64,000 nt of DNA, taken from contig NC_087068.1 of assembly GCF_963678635.1 (NCBI RefSeq), positions 58,761,896 through 58,825,895 of the forward strand. The letters are read 5' to 3'. Both the position numbers and the translations under genes were made by a program. The notes beneath the pieces were generated by a model. It ran no database searches and was not told the DNA's origin. It saw only the letters and a program-made list of their open reading frames with translations. This DNA is from Symsagittifera roscoffensis. Its lineage: Eukaryota; Xenacoelomorpha; Acoela; Convolutidae. Positions 13,246 to 25,700 of this stretch are shown piece by piece; the first letter of the stretch is position 1, and every line of letters begins with the position of its first letter.

Positions 13246-13758
13246 CTATATGTCACTACATTTTTTGCCTTTTTTGGTTTTTTTGCCACAAGTTTGAGCC
13301 TTGTTGATTTGTGAACTAATAGCACCTTTAGAGTTTTGGCTTGCCAATTCAGTAGTTTTCTCCTTGTTTGAATTGTTCTCCGTATCACTGACTGGAAGAT
13401 GCAATTGAGCCGAATTTGAGGTTTGGGAGTTGTTCAATGAGCATTCTGCTTTGTAGTCTTGGACTGTCATTGGAGCTAAAACTTCTATGAACTGTTCCAA
13501 AGAGCAGAGAGTTCCACAACCAGGGACGTCCAAAGTGTAGAAATCTTCGACATAGGTGCTGTTTTTGAAGAGAGTTCGCACGAAGAAGTTGTTCGGCTGC
13601 TCGCTCACACTCTCGTACAGTTCAAACACGAGAGCGGCCGCCCAGCCGGGTGTTTTTTCAAGCTGCACATTCATGGACTTTGTGAGGGACATGAGGGAAC
13701 TTGTATGGCCAAAAAGCATGGTCATTTTCTGACGAGTGTCTTTTTGCTTGCCGTATGC
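13246..13758 (-). CDS. Acid phosphatase-like gene, exon 6 (last)
   Basis: The acceptor TTTCAG at 13759 is followed by AYGKQKDTRQKMTMLFGHTS. The family HD motif is HT here. GWAAALVFELYES and LDVPGCGTLC match the conserved C-terminal region and its cysteine pair. The last about 45 residues are Ser/Asn/Lys-rich and unlike other family members. The stop is TAG at 13246-13248. Confidence 0.9.
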   Translation of the reverse strand, partial: AYGKQKDTRQKMTMLFGHTSSLMSLTKSMNVQLEKTPGWAAALVFELYESVSEQPNNFFVRTLFKNSTYVEDFYTLDVPGCGTLCSLEQFIEVLAPMTVQDYKAECSLNNSQTSNSAQLHLPVSDTENNSNKEKTTELASQNSKGAISSQINKAQTCGKKTKKGKKCSDI

Positions 13759-16700
13759 CTGAAATTATGAACAGAATGATTTTGGTTTAACAAAAAATGA
13801 AGAACACGATACGTTTATAGTATCATGTCTTCGTTTTCCTATTTGATAAATATTTAAAGCTGTTTTTGGGCAATGCTCTAAAAATTTAGTGTTAGAATCA
13901 GTCTTACACTTTAAACAAACTGATTCTTTTTCAAATGGTTTATTTGCTCTGTTAACAGGCGTTGTGGCCTAATCATTTAAAACCTACCGCAAAAAGACAC
14001 GGCGAACTGTCAACAACAGCCATTTGTGATGGAAACTTGTTTTTATGTTTTAATTGTAATTTTACTCAAGTGGTTGATTCAACTAGTTTCTTTTTTTTTT
14101 TTTACAAAAAAGAACTTGTTTTGCGCATATCTGGCAATCAGGTGATCCATCTGTTGTCGTTTTTGTTACATTTTGTCTATTAAATAGTTTGTTGTTTTGT
14201 GATGCTCTCAAACAGAGAAATGAATGTCTATTCTTATACTTCTTAAACTCAAAAACTTGAAAAATACTCAACGCAAGAGAGTTTTTCAGAGAACTTAAAT
14301 AAAATTTGAAAAATTGCTCAATTCTGATTAGTTCCATTGAGTCGTTGATCCGCTTTTTTGTAACAAGTAACTGTTTTTCAGTGGGCTAATGAAATGATAT
14401 AAACACAAAACTTACTATAAAAAATACAAACAACCTGGTTAAAGTTTTCCTCCTTACCTCAGCATTTAATTTGGGCTGCAACTGCTTAGCGATAAGCGTA
14501 ACATTTTTTATTGGTAAAACCAACGTTCTTTCCCCCTCCCCCCAAAAAATGTTGTTCAGGGAGAGGATGCTAAGTTGGATCAATATGTTGCACCTTTTCA
14601 TGTAGGGTGTTGAGTACAATGTGCAGAGTGGGTCCCCCCGTCAGCCGTCTCTGCTCCCTCTCTGCGAACACTATGTCGTAGTCCTTAGTGTACAGCACCT
14701 TCAGCTCCCCCAACAACTCCTGACTGGCCCAGGGGGGCAGTTCCAGCCCATAGGCTAGCATAGTCTCCACCGCCTCGTGTACTATCCTGCAACAACATCA
14801 GAATCGAAGTTGCCAGGCAATTTGTAACAAGAGACAGTTCGTAATTTGGCGTTCGGCTTCGCTCTTTTGCGCTTGTTCGGCTTCGCTTTTTTGCGCTTTC
14901 ATTCAATTTGAGTGGTTTTCTGCACCAAGCAGACTCAATGATCCCATATATCCCCGCAGCTTGGTAAAAAAGATTGAACTTCGTTTTTACGGCTCTTTTC
15001 CAGTTCTTCCTTTAATTTTGGGCTCTTTTCCGGTCCCTCCCTTTCCAAATAGGGCGTTTTATGTTTGTTTTACGTGTTATTACGGCTAGATGTTACGCTG
15101 TAAAGTATGAAGAACAAATTTGTTCACAGTTGTCGATTTGTTCACCACGCCAAATTTCATTGCATTATGACAACGTTAGAACTAAAGCTTTTCAAAATTG
15201 AATTTGAAAAGTGGGAGAACTGGAAAAGAGCCGAAATGTTACTAGTTTTTTGCAGTAACAGAAGCAGGAGTGATCTAGGATTTTCTCTCGGGGGGGGGGG
15301 GCGGATTTTCAAAAACTTAGTCTTTTTCAGGTCGACCAAATTGATTTTCTGAGCTCTCCGAAAGCACTAAAAAGACCCGCGTATCGGCCAAATTTTCTGT
15401 GCCGCAGGCAAAAATTTGAAAAACAGGCCAAAACAGGCCAAAACAGGCCAAAATTGCGTTTTTTGGCGCGCGCTCCCCCCTCAAAATTAGTATATACCCG
15501 GGTTGACCAAAGTTGCTAGTCATACAGTTTTCATATATGAAAAAATGCTAATCATACACTTTTCATGCAATTCCATAAGTAGAGAAAATTGCATGAAAAG
15601 TCTATGATTAGTATTTTTTCATATATGGAAATTGTATGACTAGCGTTTTTCCATAAACCAAAACTTTTGATTTTTTACATTTTAAAATCTCAAAGTTTTA
15701 TGGTTGTGTTCGTAACCGAACACAAATATCATAAACCTTGGTTACACAAACGTAGTTGGCGACTTCAGAAATTTTATAGGATCCATCGCAAGTGGTCGAA
15801 ACCATGGGGTGGGGGATGAAGAATCGTCCGCCCCCGAACCCCCCTAAAACCTTCCCTGAATGAAAGTGTTCAATGCTTTTTGACCCGTATCGAAACGAAA
15901 GACGGAGACCAACTCTGCTTATTCATAAAATCTCTTGCCACGAAACATGAATACGGAATTACAAAATAGGAGGATATAGTTAAACACTATTGCACTTGAC
16001 TTAAAAAGTCACATAAGATTTCCCCAGCTCAGTACGTTTCTAGTTGTGTCTCATATCTACTTCACGCCAGGATTCACCTTTGAACTTTACACTTTTCTTT
16101 CAACTCACTGATCGAAACACGTACCCAGAAAATGCTCTATTTCAGATCTGAAATAGGTTGTGAAATGTTAAAATATCGTTTGGATTCTTTAGGAATGGGT
16201 TATTTCAGATCTAATTTCGGATCTGATGTTTTGTTTTTCATGGTCATTTCAGATCTGAAATAAAATTATTTCAGATTTAATTTCAGATCTGAAAGATCAA
16301 TGATTTTGACACAATTTTGCTATTCTTCTGTATTTTATAGCTTCTGCTAGCTGCTAGAAGGTACTCAAAAAGTCTTCTTTTGGAGACTGCTGAAATATAT
16401 TTCCCAAAGCATGAGATAACTATCCTAAAGGCATAAGTAGCGCATGAAAATTAAAATTTTGATCGGTGTTTGAATAACTAAATTTTGATAGGTGTTCTAA
16501 TGAATAATAAATTTTAGTTTAAAAAAAACAGTTTGTTTAATTATTCGTCAATGAAAGAAGTGAAAACATTTATTTCGGTATTAACTTTAAGCAGCCAGAG
16601 AATAATAAATTTAACTTAGCAAACAGGGGCTCTTCCTCGATTTTAACCTCGCAACAAAACTAGTAAAAACTAGATCTATTGAGACTAGGAAATATAAGAG

Positions 16701-19700
16701 TAAGATTAGGATCGGTATTAGACTAAGAAGTTGCACGAATCTTTTCGGCCGAAAATAAGGTAGCGTGACGAGCAGACGCTATACCCTATCCGAATTTACT
16801 CTATGAGAAGGCCACCCCGGAGCCAAACTCAGTAGTCTCACGGTCTGCTGGAGCATTGTTTCATAGTCCGAGTAAAATTGTCTACCCTTTATTATTGAGA
16901 ACTGTCCGTTTTTATCTTGTTATACCAAACTTTGAAAATGAGAACTTTTCAAACACCACTTTCAATTCACGACACCGAAAGCGTAACCGAATTCAACAAG
17001 GTTATCATCTCATTTATTATCATGCCACTTAAAAATTAATGCTTCAATTGCTTATATATTTTTGTTTAAGTAAGCAAAAAATGAAGCAAATACTTATTTC
17101 TTTACAGGAAATCTTTTTTTTTCGTTTTAAAGGAATATCTCAAGAGTGTTAGGGATGAAATGTTTGTGGAGCTCAAAGAAAATTGGGACAGTTCAGAAAA
17201 AAAACTAGTTGAAGCTAACAACTGCCGAAATCCGCGGATTTTGTGGGATTCAATGCATCCGCAAACTGCGTTTTCCTATGGAGTCCAAAACAACATGGCT
17301 AAACATATATCTTTATTATTTTTAGCGTTCATCATTTTAAAATTGAAAGCTACAGAACAGAAAAAAAGTAATGAATTTGGACAAAACTTGTCTATGAACC
17401 TGTCTAATCAATGCGCGCACATACCAAAAACCCAAATGCAGCGACGTTAGTTAAACCAATTGGCTCTACAATTTTTCTAAAGTAGAGAAGGAATTCGTTA
17501 AATCTGAGTTGTTAGAAGAATTGCTAGCAACGCTAACAAACACTGACAGCTATCTCGCAAAATCAAACTAGAGAGGCTACGCTTTATATTCACAGTCAAC
17601 ACACGAACAGATGGTTACAGAGATCACGAATTTCAAAAAAAAATGTAGAGCGGCTCTACAATTTTTTTTTTTTGAAAATCGTGAACTTTGCAATCGTCTG
17701 TTCGTGTGTTGATTCTGAATATATTACGTCTGCGCCAATTGCCAAAAAACTAAGGGTCCATTGAAGTTAAATGCCCAAAATACTGAATGTTGTAGAGTGG
17801 ATTTGAGAACTGGCCTGGCTTCGTTGAAGTTGGTCATTCTGAAGCCAGTGATTTTGGTGAGTTTCTCGAACAGACTCTGGTGGTCCTGGAAGGCTATGGT
17901 CCGCAGGGGTCCAATGGTCCTCCTGTTGATACTCCTCAACTTGTTGCAGTTTATCCACTCCTCTCTAAATACGCAGAAAAAGGTAACGTTTTTGATATAA
18001 AATTTTGGTTGTGCTCCAATGGTCGGGTATGTATTTTTTTATTTTCAAATAATTAAGCATTAAACAACCTGAGATGAATCGGATGAGCTTATTTCGAAAC
18101 ATGATGGGCCGTTTGTACGTCACGAAAATTAATTTTAAACTTTATATTCAATCTTTTTGTTCCGACTTTCGAAGAAAGTGGCGGAAAAATTGTGCTTTGG
18201 GTGGTTTTATTTTCTCAAGACAAATTGCGACTTTTTTACTAGCATTTTTTGATAATTTTTTCATATAATCCGAAAAGTATTGTTGTCTTGATATCAACTT
18301 TAAAAATATATTTCAACTTTGATTAAGTTATGCAAGTTTGAAGATATCCAATATGGTCAATTTCAGGATGTTAACACGCGATATATTTCTCGCTATTAAC
18401 GCGTAAGAAGAGATTTAATTCGTCTTAGAAAACCTTCCAAAATGGTTCAAGCAAGCAGTTTTTCAAAAATTTTAGGTTACCACACGAAATTTATCACACT
18501 GCCCTTTGTATGGCGTATGGAGATGCATTTTAAAAAATCTAGAAAATTTTTTTCTTTTTTTTAAAAAATTTTTCAAGTTCTTTAACGCAAACACTGCTCC
18601 ATAGAGCTTAAAAAGCAGTCGGAACGTTCAATGTCTTCTTCTGAATATTCCACTTTTCTTCCAGTGGTTTTTTCTTCAGAAAAGATTTGACTTTATAGCT
18701 AACCATTTAGAAGGATTCTTTAAATAATCTGAAAGTTTTCTAATCTGGGTTCAAATTGTCTGGGCTCAAGAAAATTTCCTCTGAAACCTTTTTGCAAAAA
18801 ATTATGGGATTTTGAAACAAAATTATTTGCCTATAAGCGTTTATAGGGGGCGTAAGCGGTGAATTTAATCAATTCTAAAAGAATTGGGGCGAATAACTTG
18901 CTCTCATCAACCCGTTAAAATCAGATTTAAGAAAAAACCCACAATGCTACTTGTATATCAGGTCAAAGCCTTGACTCATGAAGCGACACCTCAAGAGAAA
19001 AACAACTGGCATTGAAATAGACAACTCGCACTAAAAAACAACTCGCAAAATAACCATCCTTGCAGCCACGCCAACGTGTTGCGTTCTTACCGTTAGAGAG
19101 TACACGCTCATACGAAGTTCAGAGCTGTTTATTGCCTCGAAGCGGTGATCGCGCCCACCGGTTTATACCAAAAATTATAAGTTCAAATTTATTTTTAAAT
19201 TCTATTTTAATTAATTTTTTTTTTGCGGAATGTCGCAGCACCGTTACGGCTGCCCTCTATTGTCAATCACAAGCTTCTTGCTTAAATTTTTTTATTTAAT
19301 TTGAATTTTTTTTGATTGTTTACGAAAACATTTAGTTCCTAATTCTATCCACCCACAAGCTACGTAAAGACCCAATTGATAGATAAATTGTATGAAAACG
19401 CGTTAAGAGCAGACTGTTTCCCTCAGTTCAGTTTGAAAGGTTGTATTTTCCCTGTTACGCTTTATCAGAACAAATTATATTGCGTCCTAACTATCCCCAT
19501 TTCAATTACAGTGCTCAGAGTAGTTAAAATTTCAAACCATTAAAAGTTGTGAATACTAATTACTAGTGAAATTTTTTTTTTCATTTGAGCTGCAAAATAT
19601 CTTTCAGATTGTGTGAAAACAAGCACAAATTGACAGAACAAAAAAGACAACCCAAGCACAATTTGGGATGCACTTTCTTCAAAAATTGCGGATGCACTTT

Positions 19701-22700
19701 TTTCAAAAATTAGAGCTAAAAATTGAAAACAATAATTTCAAAAACAAAAAGCGAATGAATTTTATAAATTGTTTCAACGAAAACTTTTACATCGGTTTGA
19801 AAGATCAGACAGAACATTCAAGGTTTTGCCTTGATAAGGGCGGTTTTGTTTTCCTTAGTCTCAATAGAGCTATAGGAAAAAACTATCTATCATACTATAA
19901 TTAAGAACTAGTTAATACTAACCAAAAGGTCGGTGTGGAAATTTCCAATTGCAAGCAAGGATAACCGGTTATGTGCAATCAGCGCAGAATGTTCTGATCA
20001 TAGTCTTAAAAATCCAAGAAACTTTTTTCCAAATCATTGTCGTTTTTTCTGCGTGGTGTGATAAAAGGATCTGATCAAAAAATAAGTTTTTAAGAATATT
20101 TTACAACCACAGTGAAATATACAATTTGAAAAAAAATCTTCATTTTTAGAGAAAATGACTAGAAAAACAAAAAAATAAAAAAAATGGAAGTTTTTTTTGA
20201 AGTTTTTGATTAGAAAAACGCGCTAAAATACCAAAACAAATAAAATACCAAAACAAAAAATTTTGAGGCTTAAATTAGGCTTTTGTAAGTTTTTTAGGCA
20301 ATTGAATAAAGCTATTGTAAGCCTGCTGAAACATCATTTTTTTCGCTCAAAATTATACATGAGAAATCAAAAAATTTAAACCAATTCTGCATGGAAAACA
20401 AAAAAACAGAAAGGAAAGGAAAAAATTAAAACACACCCGAATACAACACTTTTTCCCACTTTTCAAATGATCGGAACAAATAGGGGTTATACGGATCATA
20501 ATTGGCTGCTTTTGATGTCTTATCAAATACATTTTTTTGAAGTTTGAAAAAAACTAGAAGCAAACTAAACAAGGATAGCCGGTTACTGTGCAAGTAGTAC
20601 AGAATGTTCCGACCATAGTCTTAAAAAAACAACCAAGTTTTTTCGAACCTTTGTCTTTTTTTAGCGTGGTGTGATAAAAAGAGCTGAAGAAAAACAACTA
20701 GGGATTAAGTATAGTCGACAGCCATACTAAAATAAGCAAATTGAAAAAAAAATTTTGTAGAAAAACTTCTATAAACACGAAAAAAAAATCAACAACAAAT
20801 TAAACAAAAATCAAACAAAAGAGTTTTTGAAGTTTTTGAATTTTTGAAAAATCTGATTCCAAAAGGCGTAAAAGACTCAAAATAAAATAACGTTACCCAA
20901 GTAAAACTAAATTTTAACGTTTTAAATTAAATTATTTTAAGCTTTTAAACTATTGCTCGTTTGCTTTATTCGCTCGAACTAAGACAAAAATCCAAAACTT
21001 CAAACCAGTTTATTGAAAGTTTTTCAATGTTGTTCGAATCACGACTGAAAAAGTTTTAAGATGATATATCACTCGACCCTGTACGATGATTCTTTGTGGT
21101 GTACCTGGTTTTCCGTGGAAAACAAAAACAAAAAAAACTAAAACACACCCGAATACAAAGTTCTTCCCCATTTTCAATGGTCGAAACAATAAGAGTTCTA
21201 ATCTGATGCAAACCAGGAGAAAGGTAGGGTGAATGCTTGACATACAAAAAAAATGTGGGATCACTTGGTCTGGTGCTTAATCGATCTAGCACTGACAAAA
21301 TAGTCCAGATAAATAATTGTGCAACTGTATCAAAAATTTCAAAATCATGGGTTAAATCATATGAAGCTTTTAATTGAAGCCTTTTTACAAAAAACTATTA
21401 CATCAGAGGCAGATATAAATTTTTCGCAAGTGTGAATGAGGGCTTCATTTTTTGTAACTTTTGTCCGGAAAAGTACAGACCAAAGACTTGAGTTTTCAGG
21501 CGTGACCTTCTTAGAGGTTTCAAATTGGGACCCTTATCAAAAATGGTTTCATTCGTTTTGACTTAAATTTTATTGACCAAAACACTTTGATTAACAAAAA
21601 TTTTTATTGGCCTAAAAAGATCAACAGAAATGAACAGAACTAGAACAAAAACAAAACTGTTCCTATCACTTAAAACCCTGAACTAATTTACGAGATAAAA
21701 GTTGTGATCTGATCTCTTGACCTTGCACAATTTAACCTTGACATTATTAAAGATTTTCTCAGTAAGAAATGACAGCCCCACCTGTGCATGAATGTGGCTG
21801 TGGTGTCGAGGGGGAACATCTCGCAGGTGGGCTCCACCACCATTCCACTGCACATCTCGAAGTCCTCCTTCTTCCGGGGCAGGCCGTAGAACCCTGTCAA
21901 ATAAACAAGCATCAACGACAGTGAAGTGTCAATGTCAATTAAACAATCTCCGCCTCTCAATTGAGAGGTCACACATTCGAGGTGTACGATGGTCCAGACT
22001 CTTTGCTTGACGGAGGTTCATTGTAAATAGCTTAGCAGCTCGTACGTTGGTAGCTTCCCTCGCGGATAAATCTTCTCAACAGCTGTTCCGAAGATTGTGT
22101 TAGCCGAGTCCCAAGTATTGTAATGCTTAACTGAATCTACTTTTTGGTTGACTGCCCTAAATGATACTTACAAGTTAGTTTGAAATGTTTCCAGATCTTT
22201 ACCCAGTATAATCAGCATGTGATCCGTTTGGACAAAAGAGATCAGGCGACAACTGGGAAAAATTGACGTAGCTGCACATGTTTATAATTGGACAAAGTTA
22301 TAACTGGACAAAGTTAAAACTGGACAACTTATATTCTAATCAAACCGATGCGTATTGGGAGCTTGCAAGTGCCGAGACACGAACAGTTTCTGAAAACGCC
22401 AGCTGTAGATGTCATTCGGGAAGTTGTTCCCCGTTGCCTTTTTTTCCAGTTGTCAGCACTACGCCGAGGATTTACGCCCAGGATAATTTTAGGGTACCAC
22501 CCGTACTGAAATTTGTAGTTAAATTCAAGTCTGGACATCAAAAATACATACAAAATCCATATCTTTATCAGTCCTGTGGCATGTCTCTTTTTTGACTGTA
22601 CATGTCTGAACAAGACATGTACCAGACATGATAATTACGAAAAAAAAATCAGATCTTGAGTCAGATATGATCAGACTTGAAGTAAACCTGGACCAGATAT

Positions 22701-25700
22701 GTTCATGTCTGAAATTACTTGATCAGACCTGAAGCAGACATGATCATTCCTGATTTTACTTGAGCATACCTGGATCAGACATGACCATGCCTGAAATTAC
22801 ATTATCATACCTGACTTTACATGATCATACCTGGACCAGACATAATCATGCCTGAAATTACAAGATCAGGCCTGAAGCAGACATATCATGATGGTAGTGT
22901 AAGACCAGGACAATCCGTGAGTCAACTGAAGCAAGCTTCGGTGTTAAATGGAGAAGCAAAAAGCAGTTTTATATTAGTCAGGCAATGCCCTGCGTGTCAG
23001 ATTTTAAGCTGACAAGAACATATGAAAAATTTAATTCCTCAGAATCAAAGTAAGCAAAAACAGGGGTTAATTTAAAAGGGCACTGAGAATAGTGGAGAAT
23101 GAAAGTTTGAAATCATAGCAAGTTTGAAAATTTTAGTTTTTATTGAAGTTGATCAACATTTGAGATGTTTGAAACAACTAATAGCCTTCGGTGAAGATAA
23201 GTATTCGTAGGTCACAATCTAATGAGTTTGGGCGTTTCCGGTGATGTGATCAACTGCAAGGTTCAGTGCATGGTGGTCATTTTGGTTGGCCAATTTTCTC
23301 ACAAGGGTGTTGCTCTTCCTTCTTGAGCTGAGCAGTCGTTCGAAAAGAGTTGGACTGGAACCAACCATTGACTGGAATGTGGTCGTTCAAAGATACTTGT
23401 AGGCTCTTTCCTCGGTCAACACGTGTACAAATTGGTCTCCGTTGATGAGTGGCATGGAGATGTTTGCGGCTCCGCATTTGCCATGGTTGAAGGTAAAACC
23501 CAGTGAATGGACGAAGTCAACTATTTTCTACAGAATCCCCTGTGCTTCGGATGCGTCCTCCAATACAGCTGCTAAGTCGTCCAAATAGCACAAGCAGGAA
23601 GAAGATGTCATCTCTTCACTCCTGACGACTGGATCCATTGAATAATAGGGCGCTGAGTGAACAGCCTTGCCTAACACCTCTCGAAACCTTCACTGGGTCA
23701 ACCTCGACACATCTCATGGTTCAGTGTCTCTTGATCCAATTGACAGCGGCGGCCTTTCCCGTCTTTCTTTTTACACCAGGTGATTGCAAAAGGGTGAGTT
23801 TCAGCCTAGCACAATAAAGGAACCGCCAGTCGCAAAACTTGATGTGCAAACTGTATATCGCCTTAGTCGCTATAGGCGATGAGCTGAGGCTCTTCTATTT
23901 TGGCCTTGGTCTCGAGCCTCTAATAAGATTGCAAGACTTCTTTTTGTGAGAAGGGAGTGGAGCATTGGCCATGGGATTCGATAGCTCATATCTGCAAGTT
24001 GTGCAGTTCTAACTTGATGTTCAGTTTCAAGCACTTACGTATTCGTTGCAGGGCTAGAGAAGTTTCTTTAGCAATCTCCGAGAGTCCAGCTTTTTTAATG
24101 TGGTTTATTCCGCATACCACCTCTTCATCGGATGATCCATAGAGAAGCAACTTCCGGGTCAGCGTTCCCAGAGAGTCTTTGATATTAAAAGCGTTGACCA
24201 ACGATTTCAGTGTCTTTTTTGCTTTTGTCAGGACCAAGTCAGGAAGTCGAGGTTCTCCGTAAAACGGTTCAAGTTCATGTACGCCGTAGTTGCATTCTCG
24301 GGTAGACAATGGATGCTTTGGGCATCTTTCGCAGTGATCGGTTCATCATATGGAGTTGGTTCTGTTTGGTATATGAGTTCTCTAGCAATTGGTATAACAT
24401 TGGAGTGATCTTAGTCCTGAGAACATGTAACTTTTGCATAGGCGAGAGCTGAGAATCTTCTATTAGCAGTGCTAATCCCAAGCTCTCTCGAAGCAGGACT
24501 CGAGTCCTCCAACCATTGACTGGAATGTGGTCGTTCAAAGATACTTGTAGGCTCTTTCCTCGGTCAACACGTGTACAAATTGGTCTCCGTTGATGAGTGG
24601 CACGGAGATGTTTGCGGCTCCGCATTTGCCATGGTTGAAGGTAAAACCCAGTGAACGGACGAAGTCAACTATTTTCTACAGAATCCCCTGTGCTTCGGAT
24701 GCGTCCTCCAATACAGCTGCTAAGTCGTCCAAATAGCACAAGCAGGAAGAAGATGTCATCTCTTCACTCCTGACGACTGGATCCATTGAATAATAGGGCG
24801 CTGAGTGAACAGCCTTGCCTAACACCTCTCGAAACCTTCACTGGGTCACAGAGTGTAATGCGTGATAGGTCGGTAGGCTGCGTAGCACAATCTGTGTAAA
24901 CGGACTGTATGATTCGTATAATCGAATCTGAGCAGTGGCTTTGTCGGAGAGCTTCGGAAATGGTTGAGTGTTGCACACTGTTAAAGGCATCGCTAAGGTC
25001 AAGAGAGAGGACAACTTGCTTGGAGCGTTAGGACTCAGCTACGATGAGCGTGTTCTGCATGACGCCTTTTCTGGAAAAAAAAGCTCGCTTCCTGTCGGAG
25101 ATGCGATTGTTCCTCTCGAGTCTTGAGTAGACTTTCGTAATTCCTTCACCTATCAAGCATTGCCTCTGAAGCTGCTAACTGGTGCAATCCGGACATAAAG
25201 GCTGACACGAAACGTTTTAATTGAGCCAAATTAGCGTAGGTCAACCCAACGGGGTCAGGAGCAGATGATGCATGATCAAGGGCTGCTTTTACTTCTTGTT
25301 CGGAGAAGGGTCGTGACAGTGCTTCTCTGTTTGTCCAGCATTGCTTCCACATGGGGGTTATAACTGGTTTTGAGCAAAATTGGACAGTTATTCTGGGTTA
25401 ACTTTGCACAGAATTGTTTAGTGCCCCTCACTGAACTCTATGGCCCTCTTTATGTTGGTGCAGTACAGTTTTTGGACCTCTGCCGCGAAGAGCGTACTAT
25501 GCATAGAAGACTGTTTTCTCGACTTCTTGGATTTTGCGAGAATGAGCAAATCCAGCCATTGATCTGCGTTGAAGTTTTCGTCCACTTTATCGGGGAATTC
25601 GTAGCGCTGGTCAAGGTCGTGGGAGTTGATTTAGCGTGTAATTTGCGGTGGTGGGGGACTTCATCAGGGCATTACTAGTCTTGATTCGTGCACGAGGGGT

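Noticed and set aside
17160-17450. 96-codon plus ORF
   Set aside because: No motif or repeat relation; it lies in a phosphatase intron and opposes the gene.
22278-22613. Overlapping ORFs of about 100 codons on both strands
   Set aside because: No recognisable protein features, and they run into the minisatellite.
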